Positions 42,531 to 52,200 of a stretch of DNA of 64,000 bases are shown piece after piece; position 1 is the stretch's first letter, and each line of letters opens with the position of its first letter. Position numbers and translations under genes: made by a program. Source of the DNA: CATQHQ01 sp965243805 (GTDB lineage Bacteria; Gemmatimonadota; Gemmatimonadetes; Longimicrobiales; Gaopeijiaceae); assembly GCA_965243805.1 (NCBI GenBank), contig OZ251577.1:2480001-2544000 (forward strand), in the 5' to 3' direction. The notes beneath the pieces were generated by a model. The model had not been told where the DNA came from. It was given only the letters and a program-made list of their open reading frames with translations, and ran no database searches.

Positions 42531-45500
42531 GGGTGGCTGGGTTGATTGCTACGTCAGTGGTAGTGCGAGCCGTTGCCGTGCGAGCGGCTTCCTTGGCGGC
42601 GCGGGTGTAGTGGAGATCGTTCCAGCGGTTGCCGTCGAACTCCGGGCCGCCTTGGAAGTCGGTGCGTTGTTGCTCGGTGCCGCGACCGGGGCAGCTCCAG
42701 AACCAAGGGAAGTCGTGGCGAGGCCGGATGTGCTCGTCGGCTTCTTTGTGGCACTCCGGCTCCTTGCCCCGGTCCTTGCGCCACTTGATGTTGGGCTTGT
42801 GCCGGAGGATGCCCGCGTCCTTCCGGCCGCCAGTCCTCAGCTCGGCGCGCATGAACGGGCGGATGTTGAGTCGCACGCCGTCGTCGATGTGGGGCTCCCA
42901 GCCAATGGGTTGGCGGTGCAGGGGCCGCCAGCGCACGAAGATGTCGAGGGGTGGTTCCCCGGTCGCGATGTGTTCGAGTTGGTGCCGCAAGTTCTGCGCG
43001 GCGGCCAGTCGGGCGTCGGCGCCGGCCCTGCCTTCCTGCTGCTCGCTCCGTTGCCGCTCGATCCAGTCTCCCAGGTAGCGGTAGGCAAGCGATTCCAGAA
43101 TGCGCCGGCCCTGGCCGTCGGGTCCGGCTAGGCGATGGTAGTTGACCAGGGCGTGGAAGCCGTCCGACCGCCCGTCCCAGATGTGCCAGATGAAGGGGCG
43201 GTTGTGGAAGAGTCGGCAGTGTTGCTTGAAGAAGCCTTCGCGGAGCCAGTCGTCGATCGACGCGGGGGCGCGGCCCTTGTCGTGGGTGGACGCGAGTAGC
43301 GTGCGCTCGGTGGCGACGGACCACTCCTGTCCGTAGGCGGTCGCCAGTAGCTCGTGCAGCCGGTCTTGCGCGGATCGTTCGCCTCCGACGGGCGGGATGC
43401 ACACGATGCCGTCGCTGTCGGCGAAGCTGGCGAGTTCGGCGGAGCGGTCGGTCCAAGCGCGGGACTCGGCCGACAGACGTGTTTGGAGCTTGAGATCGTG
43501 TTCCGCTGGCCAGCGGTAGCCGAGTAGCCGAGCGACGGCGACTTGAAGGACTGTGGCGTCGGTGCGGAGCGGGCCGTGGGTCAGCCGTTTGGTGTGTTCG
43601 TCCCAAACGACGCTGCCGCAAGGGTGGCCGTGGAAGAGCCACTGGGCGGGGTCGTCGGAGTAGGGATCGGGGAGGCCGTGAGGGTACTGTTCTTGGGCGA
43701 CCCTCTTCCAGTGGTCGAGGTCGAAGGGGACTTTGACGAGGGTGGCGTTGGTGACCTTGAGTGCGTGATCAATCTCGCGGACGGCCCTGTTGTACTCCGG
43801 CGAAGAGCAGAAAGCCCAGACTGCGGGCAGGGTGTCGTTGTCCAGTGGGCCAATGCCGCTGACGTTGTTGTCGAACAGGTTCCCCGAGTACAGGGTGACC
43901 GGGAGGGTCCCGATCTGGGATACGGCTATTCCATGCTCATTCCAAATCCCCCCCCCCTGTATACGTACGCCTTGGCCGTGTTGAAGGCTGCCTTTTCCGT
44001 TTTCCCAGTGCAGGACATGCTCGCGCCCTCCGTAGTGGATGGTTTCTTTGACTGTGCTCTGCTGAAGCTCCCAGCTGTCTGGACCGATCGTCGCCTCCGA
44101 CATCTCCCAGAACTTCCTCCCGAAGCTCGGCTGGTCGCCACTGGCAATTCCCTGGTGTCCAGCGGCAATCGTCCGCAACAGAATTCGGTCGCCGATGGGA
44201 TGCAACAGGATCACCACGTCGGGGTTCTGGAGTTGCTCGGCTTGCCTGACTAGGTGGACGGGAGCGTTTCCCGCTAGCAGTGTTGCCTTCTCGGCAGCGC
44301 GGATCGGCGCCTGGTCGCGTGTGGTGGAGACGTCGAGTCCGGCCATCTGCCAGTCGTGGGATGGAACGTCGGCAGACAGAATACTCAGCGATGCTTGAAC
44401 CACATGGCCGCTGATTGTCTCGAAGGCACCTGGACCGAGCCAGCTCACGACGTGGACCGTCCGTCGCTTCAGCAACCCCTCCCGTAGCTTCCGATAGCTC
44501 TTCAAGAATAGCCAGTTCTGCGGAGCGACCACTGCCTGTGTGCCCGACTCGCCAAGCCATCGCATGACTCGAGCGACGAACATCGTGGCCAAGTCGCCCT
44601 TGGCCTCCGAGTGGTTGCTTTCCGCAAACCGGCGAAGTGTGGGCGACTGCTTGCCTCGAGCCAGGAACGGCACGTTGGTAACCACCAGCGTATAGGTGTC
44701 CGTCAGCAACTCGACCGCACGGGCCATTCCCTGTGCCGCCACCGCCCGCTCGAAGTCGTTGCCCCCTGTCGCCCTCTCCCGATCCACGAGGGCGGGAAGT
44801 GCTTGACGTACCATCGCCAGGTCCGCCGGAAACAGGCCGCCACCAAGCAGGGCGTCCGGCTCAATCAGCGAACCTAGTTCGGGTGCTTGCCGGAAGACTT
44901 GGTGAAGGGCTGCCATGCCCGCCTGCAGAGGCCCGGTCGCCACCGCCCACTCCGCTCCGAAGCGATCGTGTTTCCTCTCCAACCCCGTGGCCCCCTCCAT
45001 GCGTCCCGCTATCCTCTCCCATTCGGCCTTCGTGGCGTTTGGTCCAAGGCCGCAGCACGCGATGTTCAGACGCGGTAGCTTGAATGGCCGTCCGACCAGC
45101 CGCCAAGCCGTGAACGCCACATTGAATGCGGCGATCTGCGCGCAGCGGGGATCGATCTCAAGGCCGTGCAGGTTGTCGCGCAGGACCGCGCACACCGCAT
45201 CCTGGATGGCCAAGTCCTCTTCCTCCATGCGCAACCGGACCAGCAGCTCCAGTGCCTCGATCAGGAAGTGGCCGCTCCCGCAACACGGGTCAAGCACTCG
45301 GAGTTCGGCGGCCGTCCAGGGCCACTTCTCAAACCAGCGGGCGGCCGGACGCCATGCATCGTCCCCGTCGCGCACAAAGCGCAGGTACGTGAAGTTGTAG
45401 CCGCCGTGCGCCTTGATCCGCACTGCTCGCCGCAGGTCGTCCTCGGTCTTGTCCCCGTCCCCGCTGTCGTTCTGGTCGTTGGCCCTGTCGAGCACTTTCC

Positions 45501-46251
45501 CTGCTCGCCACGCCCCAATCGTGTTGTGGAACAGGAACTGGACCATGTACCGCTCGGTGAACAGCTGGGTCACCGCCGGAAGTTCGTCGGCCCCGATCTT
45601 AACGCCGCTCCGGTTCACTTGGTCCTTCCGCTCTGCCTGCCAGAACTGGTACGTCCAGCCCAGCGAGTCGTTGGCTAGGAAGACCGCCCGCGGGAGCGAC
45701 TCCAGCAGCTCTTCAAGCCTCAGCCGTGCCTCGGGCGGCAACGGTACTTCAAGGACGGGATCATCCGGCCGGAAGATGCCCGGCAACATCTCCTGCGCGA
45801 ACCGCCCGGCCAGTGTCCATCGGTCGCTACCCTGCTCACGTGCCAAGTCGTCGCACTCGTCCAGCGACACCGGCACGCCTGATACCGGCTCCACCAGCAG
45901 CTCGTTCTCGGCCAGGAATCGAGCAAAGAGCATCCGGTGCCACTGCTCGTAGGCGACCTCGTGGACGAGTCGGCCGATCTCCTGCGTGCGAGTGGCTTGG
46001 TCGCGCCGGTCTCCAAGCTGGCGTCCTCGCGCCCGCAGTCGGCTTCGAAGCACCTTCTCGGCCTGGGGCATCAAATCGTGGGCCTCGGGGCGGTCCACGG
46101 CGAGGGCTTCCAGGCTCTGCTGGCTAGCGACTTCAGCCGTGCGTCGGGCCTCTAGGGCTGTCTTCGCCAGGGGCTTGCGGATGTCGGCGGCCAGGGTGGC
46201 GTGTGGTGGGAGCATGTAGAAAGCGTACCACGTACCCACGGGGCATCGCAA
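42523..46251 (-). CDS. pglX: BREX adenine-type DNA methyltransferase PglX, copy 1 (with G9 tract)
   Basis: This protein of about 1242 residues has S-adenosylmethionine motif I DPCCGSGHFL at 321-330 and the catalytic motif IV as TNVPFL (about 525-530) instead of NPPY. The N-terminal region (VHEVAYEQWHRMLFARFLAENELL) and C-terminal region (PPLDIFVRWRPLHRQPIGWE) match PglX-type enzymes. It should add N6-methyladenine to mark self DNA. The start may be ATG 46251 or 46215. A run of nine G lies in the coding strand near residue 765. Copy 2 at 49279-53022 is closely similar. Confidence 0.87.
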   Translation of the reverse strand: MRCPVGTWYAFYMLPPHATLAADIRKPLAKTALEARRTAEVASQQSLEALAVDRPEAHDLMPQAEKVLRSRLRARGRQLGDRRDQATRTQEIGRLVHEVAYEQWHRMLFARFLAENELLVEPVSGVPVSLDECDDLAREQGSDRWTLAGRFAQEMLPGIFRPDDPVLEVPLPPEARLRLEELLESLPRAVFLANDSLGWTYQFWQAERKDQVNRSGVKIGADELPAVTQLFTERYMVQFLFHNTIGAWRAGKVLDRANDQNDSGDGDKTEDDLRRAVRIKAHGGYNFTYLRFVRDGDDAWRPAARWFEKWPWTAAELRVLDPCCGSGHFLIEALELLVRLRMEEEDLAIQDAVCAVLRDNLHGLEIDPRCAQIAAFNVAFTAWRLVGRPFKLPRLNIACCGLGPNATKAEWERIAGRMEGATGLERKHDRFGAEWAVATGPLQAGMAALHQVFRQAPELGSLIEPDALLGGGLFPADLAMVRQALPALVDRERATGGNDFERAVAAQGMARAVELLTDTYTLVVTNVPFLARGKQSPTLRRFAESNHSEAKGDLATMFVARVMRWLGESGTQAVVAPQNWLFLKSYRKLREGLLKRRTVHVVSWLGPGAFETISGHVVQASLSILSADVPSHDWQMAGLDVSTTRDQAPIRAAEKATLLAGNAPVHLVRQAEQLQNPDVVILLHPIGDRILLRTIAAGHQGIASGDQPSFGRKFWEMSEATIGPDSWELQQSTVKETIHYGGREHVLHWENGKGSLQHGQGVRIQGGGIWNEHGIAVSQIGTLPVTLYSGNLFDNNVSGIGPLDNDTLPAVWAFCSSPEYNRAVREIDHALKVTNATLVKVPFDLDHWKRVAQEQYPHGLPDPYSDDPAQWLFHGHPCGSVVWDEHTKRLTHGPLRTDATVLQVAVARLLGYRWPAEHDLKLQTRLSAESRAWTDRSAELASFADSDGIVCIPPVGGERSAQDRLHELLATAYGQEWSVATERTLLASTHDKGRAPASIDDWLREGFFKQHCRLFHNRPFIWHIWDGRSDGFHALVNYHRLAGPDGQGRRILESLAYRYLGDWIERQRSEQQEGRAGADARLAAAQNLRHQLEHIATGEPPLDIFVRWRPLHRQPIGWEPHIDDGVRLNIRPFMRAELRTGGRKDAGILRHKPNIKWRKDRGKEPECHKEADEHIRPRHDFPWFWSCPGRGTEQQRTDFQGGPEFDGNRWNDLHYTRAAKEAARTATARTTTDVAINPATHA
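43948..43956 (-). repeat. G9 homopolymer in pglX copy 1
   Basis: Nine C on the plus strand read as GGG GGG GGG (three Gly) in the gene, between IQ and IWN. The two other frames stop at 43937 and 43926, 4 to 8 codons after the tract. The second copy has no run here. Slippage would therefore switch the gene off. Confidence 0.85.
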
Positions 46252-46326
46252 CCTACAACCGGCCTCGGCGGTATCTCGGACTTGGGGACCGTTCTAGCCA
46301 GAGAAGGCGTCGGAAGTCAGCCAACG

Positions 46327-46992
46327 TCATCCCGGAACCGCCACATGCATCACGAGCCGCTCGCCGGCGTCAATGGTATCCCCGAAGCTAGACCTGCTTC
46401 GCGGCAGTGCGCTGGAGTACGACTTGGCTGGCGTGTCGTAGAAGTTGCGCAGGACGAAGTCCATGAAGCGGTATGGGCTCAAAGGTGCCGACACTGGTAT
46501 CCTGCACCCTTCGTACCGCCCCAGGGTAAGGTGCGACTTGGGGTGGACCACGGACCGGTGCCGCCTCTTGTCGGCATCGTAGTCGAACCGGATCAGCGCG
46601 GGGGCCGTGGCCGTCCCCACCACATCCACGAACCGGTCGTCGCGTCGGTACCACTCCGGTGCATTCTGGAACTCCCCCAGGTCGGGCGCAGCGAAGAAGG
46701 CCAGTCGATGGCCCACCAGATCGGAGCCTCTGAACCGATACATGATCTGCACCACGGCGTGGTCGAGCATGACGGCAGTGTACGCCCGACACTCCACCAG
46801 ATGACGGTAGATCTGGCGGTAGTCGCGACTCTTCAGCGCAGCAGAGATGTGTTCTGCGCCTGGGAAGGACACGGTTGTATACGGCCTTCTCCAACGGCAT
46901 ACGGTCTGCTGCTGGTCACGGGAAACGCCGGCCTCGGACACGTAGTGGAGTATTCCCCTGATCCGTGCGGCGATCCCTTCAGGACCCGCCAC
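46327..46992 (-). CDS. DUF2290 family protein
   Basis: This 221-residue protein starts at GTG 46992, overlapping the helicase end by 14 bases. It has the marks of DUF2290: VQIMYRFRGSDLVGHRLAFF, APALIRFDYDADKRRH, HPKSHLTLGRYEGCRIPVSA and PLSPYRFMDFVLRNFYD. The family has no assigned function. Its overlap with the helicase suggests a two-protein unit, inserted between the two pglX copies. Confidence 0.8.
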   Translation of the reverse strand: MAGPEGIAARIRGILHYVSEAGVSRDQQQTVCRWRRPYTTVSFPGAEHISAALKSRDYRQIYRHLVECRAYTAVMLDHAVVQIMYRFRGSDLVGHRLAFFAAPDLGEFQNAPEWYRRDDRFVDVVGTATAPALIRFDYDADKRRHRSVVHPKSHLTLGRYEGCRIPVSAPLSPYRFMDFVLRNFYDTPAKSYSSALPRSRSSFGDTIDAGERLVMHVAVPG

Positions 46993-49147
46993 GGCTCGGC
47001 CTTCCCTCTCTCACTGCGAGCAGCTCCTGAAGCCTCGGCGCGATCTCTCTGAAGTCCTCCGGGTACACATGCCCAGCCTCGAAGTCTTTGATCAAGCTTG
47101 ACATGTTGCTCCTGTATTGTTCCACGCGCCTTGCGCCCTCGTCCGACAGTTCTCGATGAGCCATCCGCAACTCTCGCCGCTGGCGTTTCGTGGGATACAC
47201 GAAGCGCATCGTGTAGTCGGCATCCATGAGCTTGGAATGCTCGGCGGCAAGACGCTCCATGTCCTCTCCTACTCCGCATACCCGGACCCACGCCTTGCTC
47301 CGCGTGATTGCCGCAAAGAGTCGACTCCGCATCACGGCGAGGTTGTGGTCGGATGCATAGCAGTCGTGTGCGTTGATCACGTAGACCACTCCAAATTCGG
47401 TACCCATGGCTCGATACACTCCAGTGAACGTCACGGAGGCGGGATGACGAAACAAGCCGGCCCCGGTGTCGACGCCGGTCAGGTGATTCTGGATGTCCTT
47501 GTCGAGCAGCAGCGCTCGAATGGGGCCGAGGCTCTCTGCCGGCGAAAGCGGGTCGGGACTGATCACGCCGATGTCCTCCGGGACGAGCTCGTCGGCCCGA
47601 ATGTTACGCTCGATTTGCTCGGCTACCCACCTCGCTTGCTCCTCTTCGCTGTCGAATGCGATGCACTGAACGAGGTCGTCTGTCTCGGAGTGGCTCTCAA
47701 TAAAGCGCGGACTGGCGTCGTCCGACCGCGCAAGGGTTGCCGGCTCGCCTTCGCGAATGGAACCGTCAACCGTCCGGTAGCCCACGTCGCGCCACATTTG
47801 GGGATCGTCGAAGATCTGCACGATGCCCGTGGACTTGCCCGGAGTCGTCTCTCGGTAGATGCCGAATCCGAGGGCGTGAGCCGTGGTCAGGACGGGTCGA
47901 GAGTGGCGATAGCACTTCTTCAAGACGATGTCGTTGACTGCCGTGTGGTCGGAAGGGTCAGCCTCCTCGTTGCCGAAGATCAGGTCTGGGTCAGGCATTG
48001 ATTCGCGGCCCAGGTTCTGCAGCTCGTCGTATGCGTACACGAGCCTCTTCTGCTGCGTCAGCATCCGGCAACAGATGCGAAGGAACTCGGGAGGCAGGTC
48101 CTGCGCTTCGTCGACAAGAATGGCGTCGTAAAGGTGCTCGGCATGATCGGCTTCTGCCAACGCGAGGCTGCAAGCGTCCCTGAACGGGTTCGCCGGCCCG
48201 AGTTTCAGCCTTGCTTGACCGTAGTCGAGGTACGTCGCATCGGTCGCTTGGCAGAACTGGTGGTAGATGCCGTCTCGTTCCTGGCTCCCAGGCGCACCCC
48301 ATGCGTGGACGATCTGCAACTTCTTCCAGTCGGGCATTTCCTTCGTCTGAGACACGAACGACTTCGTGATCAAGTCACGGAAGAACATCCTCAAGGAGCG
48401 TGTCTGGAACGTGACGGCGATGCGCCAGTCGGGGTGCCGAGCGTGCAGGTACGCCGCCTTGAGGGCGAGCACGACCGTCTTGCCGGAGCCCGCAAGGCCC
48501 CGAATTCGCTGGATACCGGGCACCGTCTCGATCACTGCCCTGGCTTGCTGGGTATCCAGCGTTGCCAGCGAGTGCTCCAACCGCGTCAGCTTGGCGCCAC
48601 GGGAGTCGGGCCGACTGCACGACCTTGCATGACTTGGCCGCCGGATTGCTACCATGTTCTGGATGGCCGCGAGCGCGGCACGGAACTCGGCCTCGGTGCC
48701 ATCCGCCGTCCACTGGAGTTCGGCCAGAACCCGAGCGAGGGAGTCGGCGTTGGCAACGGGGTAGTTCGGGTCGCGACCTGCTGGCAGTTGCGAAACGCCA
48801 GGCGCGAACGTTGTGGTGTGCACGGGGACCAGAAGATCGCGCCGCTTGCCGGACCGCCTGACCAAGTTGCGATGCGACCGCAATGCCGACTCGATGGTGT
48901 TGGCCGAGTCCTCTTGTCGCTCTCTGTACCCGGACGGGTCGGCTCCCTCCACCAAGTCGAATGCGACGAAGCCGGTGTCGTCCGACGCCCAGAGAGCATC
49001 GAGCTGGAGGCGTCCGGCGTGGGTCGCGATCATTGGGTATCCGATGAAGAGCTTGCCGGACAGGTGCTCGCAGCACCCCACGATCTCCGCCAGTGCTTGG
49101 CTGGCCCCGGGCTTGTCGTTGGTTCCGAAGATGATCGAAACGGCCAC
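46979..49147 (-). CDS. superfamily 1 (UvrD/Rep-like) helicase with N-terminal NERD-like region
   Basis: Read from GTG 49147 (GGGAGG upstream), the protein is about 722 residues; the frame extends to 49228 but with poorer signals. Motifs in order: Walker A RGLAGSGKTVVLALK, Walker B AILVDEAQDLPPEFL, and late motifs TFTGVYRAMGTEFGVVYVIN and LFAAITRSKAWVRV. The N-terminal 110 residues (LFIGYPMIATHAGRLQLDAL, WASDDTGFVAFDLVEG) resemble a NERD or restriction-like nuclease fold, but catalytic residues are unclear. Paired with DUF2290, it may form a stand-alone defense module. Confidence 0.82.
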   Translation of the reverse strand: MAVSIIFGTNDKPGASQALAEIVGCCEHLSGKLFIGYPMIATHAGRLQLDALWASDDTGFVAFDLVEGADPSGYRERQEDSANTIESALRSHRNLVRRSGKRRDLLVPVHTTTFAPGVSQLPAGRDPNYPVANADSLARVLAELQWTADGTEAEFRAALAAIQNMVAIRRPSHARSCSRPDSRGAKLTRLEHSLATLDTQQARAVIETVPGIQRIRGLAGSGKTVVLALKAAYLHARHPDWRIAVTFQTRSLRMFFRDLITKSFVSQTKEMPDWKKLQIVHAWGAPGSQERDGIYHQFCQATDATYLDYGQARLKLGPANPFRDACSLALAEADHAEHLYDAILVDEAQDLPPEFLRICCRMLTQQKRLVYAYDELQNLGRESMPDPDLIFGNEEADPSDHTAVNDIVLKKCYRHSRPVLTTAHALGFGIYRETTPGKSTGIVQIFDDPQMWRDVGYRTVDGSIREGEPATLARSDDASPRFIESHSETDDLVQCIAFDSEEEQARWVAEQIERNIRADELVPEDIGVISPDPLSPAESLGPIRALLLDKDIQNHLTGVDTGAGLFRHPASVTFTGVYRAMGTEFGVVYVINAHDCYASDHNLAVMRSRLFAAITRSKAWVRVCGVGEDMERLAAEHSKLMDADYTMRFVYPTKRQRRELRMAHRELSDEGARRVEQYRSNMSSLIKDFEAGHVYPEDFREIAPRLQELLAVREGRPSRGGS

Positions 49148-49278
49148 GGGGCCTCCCTGGCTTACAAGGATGGCGACGGCGAGCAGTGACGGACGGGCGA
49201 ACAGTATAGCCCTGCCGTCATCGTTCAATCAACGGGTTGGGCGGACGGGCGGGCGGACGGGTTTGCCGTCGGGTCGAT

Positions 49279-52200
49279 CTACGGGGCGGCCGCCCGAGCC
49301 CGAGCGGCTTCCTTGGCGGCGCGGGTGTAGTGGAGGTCGTTCCAACGGTTGCCGTCGAACGCGGGGCCACCCTGGAAGTCGGTGCGCTGCTGCTCGGTGC
49401 CGCCGCCGGGGCAGCTCCAGAACCAGGGGAAGTCGTCGCGAGGTCGGATGTCCTCGTCGGTCTCTTTGTGGCGCTCCGGTTCCTTGCCCCGGTCCTTGCC
49501 CCACTTGATGTTGGGCTTGTGCCGGAGGATGCCCGCGCCCTTCCGCCCGCCAGTCCTCAGCTCAGCGCGCATGAACGGGCGGATGTTCAGTCGCACACCG
49601 TCGTCGATGTGGGGTTCCCAGCCGATGGGTTGGCGGTGCAGGGGCCGCCAGCGCACGAAGATGTCGAGGGGCGGTTCGCCGGTTGCTATGCGTTCGAGCT
49701 GGCGTTGCAGGTCAATGGCGGCGGCCAGCCGGGCGTCGGCGCCGGCCTTGCCTTCCTGTTGCTCGCCCCGTTGTTGCTCGATCCAGTCTCCCAGGTAGCG
49801 GTAGGCGAGCGATTCCAGCGTGCGCCTGCCCTCGCCGTCGGGTCCAGCGAGGCGATGGTAGTTGACCAGGGCGTGGAAGCCGTCCCGCTGCCCGTCCCAA
49901 ACGTGCCAGATGAAAGGGCGGTTGTGGAAGAGTCGGCAGTGTTCTCTAAAGAAATGGTCGCGAAGCCATTCGTCAAGGGGGGGGGGGGGGCTGGTAGCAG
50001 TATTCGCAAGCAAGGTGCGCTCGACGGTAGCGGACCACTCTTGTCCGTACGCGGCTGCCAGCAGTTCGCGCACACGGTCTTGGGCGGAGCGTTCGCCTGC
50101 GACAGCCGAGAGGCAGGCGATACCGTCTCTGTCGGCGAAGTTGCGGAGTGCGGCGGAGTGCTCGACCCAGTGCTTCGATTCGACCGAGAGACTCATTGCG
50201 GAGTCGTACTCCGCTGGCCAGCGGTAACCGAGCAGGCGGGCGACGGCGACTTGCAGGACGGTGGGGTCGGTGCGGAGCGGGCCGTGGGTCAGCCGTTTGG
50301 TGTGCTCGTCCCAGACGACGCTGCCGCAGGGGTGGCCGTGGAAGAGCCACTGGGTGGGGTCGTCCGAGTAGGGGTCGGGGAGGCCGTGAGGGTATTGCTC
50401 TTGGGCGACCTTCTTCCAGTGGTCGAGGTCGAAGGGGACCTTGACGAGGGTGGCGTTGGTGACCTTGAGCCCGTGATCAATCTCACGGACGGCCCTGTTG
50501 TACTCCGGCGAGGAGCAGAAGGCCCAAACGGCGGGGAGTGTATCGTTGTCCAACGGACCGAGACCGCTGACGTTGTTATCGAACAGATCTCCTGTGTACA
50601 GGCTGACCGGGAGGGCTCCGATCTGCGATACAGCGATGCCTGACTTGTTCCAAAGCCCCCTACCGTTGTACGCTGCCGCCTTTGCCGAATTGAAAGTCCT
50701 GGCGGTCTCGTCTCCATGCTGTGGATGTACGACATGCTCTCGCCCGCCATAATGCGCTGTACGGGAGACCGTGCTCTGCTGGAGAGCCCAGGACAGTTCA
50801 CGATCATGGCCGTCGGATACTTCCCAGTGCAGTCGGCCAAAGCAAGAGTAGTCGAACGTAATGACACCGACATAAGCATCGGCATGTTCAGACAACAAAG
50901 AGCGGTCACCGACCGGGTGCAACAGAACCGTCTCATCGGGGTTCTTGAGCTGCTCGGCTTGCTTGGCCATGTGAACCTTCGCGTCGTTCGCCAGCAGTAT
51001 CGCCTTCTCAGCGGCCCGGATCGGAGTCTGGTCGCCCGTCGCGGAGACATCGAGCCCAACCATCTGCCAGTCGTGGGACGGGATGTCGGCGGACAGGATG
51101 TTCAGTGATACGTTGACCACATGGCCGCTGATTGTCTCGAACGCCCCTGAACCAAGCCGGCTCACGACATTGAACGTCCGTCGCTTCAGCAACCTCTCCC
51201 GTAGCTTGCGATAGCTCCTCAGAAACAGCCAGTTCTGCGGGGCGACTACGGCTAGCGTGCCCGACTCATCAAGCCATCCCATGATTCGAGCGACGAACAT
51301 CGTGGCCAAGTCGCCCTTGGCCTCCGAGTGGTGCGCTTCCGCAAACTGGCGAAGTGTAGCCGACTGCTTGCCTCGAGCCAGGAAAGGCACGTTCGTGACG
51401 ACCAGCGTGTAGGTGCCAGTTAGCAGCTCGACGATGCGGGCCATACCCTGTGCCGCCACCGCCCGTTCGAAGTCATCGCCTCCTGCGGCCCCCTCCCTGT
51501 CCACGATGGCGGGAAGTGCTTGACGTACCGCCTCCAGGTCCGCCCGGAACAGGTCACCGCCGAGCGCGGTGTCTGGGTCAATCAGCGAACCCAGTTCGGG
51601 CGCCTGCCGGAAGACCTGATGGAGGGCCGCCATGCCCGCTTGCAGAGGTCCGGTCGCCAACGATGGCTCCGATCCGAAGAGGTCGCGCTTCCCTTCGAAG
51701 CTCGTGGTGCCCTCCATGCGTGCGGCTACCATCTCCCATTCGGCCTTCGCGGCATTCGGCCCCAAGCCGCAGCACGCGATGTTGAGACGTGGTAGCTTGA
51801 ATGGACGTCCGACCAGCCGCCAAGCCGTGAACGCCACGTTGAAGGCGGCGATCTGCGCACAGCGGGGATCGATCTCGAGGCCGTGCAGGTTGTCACGCAG
51901 GACCGCGCAGACCGCGTCCTGAACCGCGAGGTCCTCTTCCTCCATGCGCAATCGGACCAGCAGCTCCAGTGCTTCGACCAGGAAGTGCCCGCTCCCGCAA
52001 CACGGGTCGAGCACTCGGAGTTCAGCAGCGGTCCGGGGCCACTTCTCGAACCAACCAGCTGCCGGGCGCCACGATTCGCCCTCGTCGCGCACGAACCGCA
52101 AGTGCGAGAAGTCGTAGCCGTTCTCAGCCTGGATCCGCACTGCCCGCCGCAGGCCGTCCTCGGTTTGGCCGTCGCTGTCGTTCGGGCGGTCAGTCCTGTC

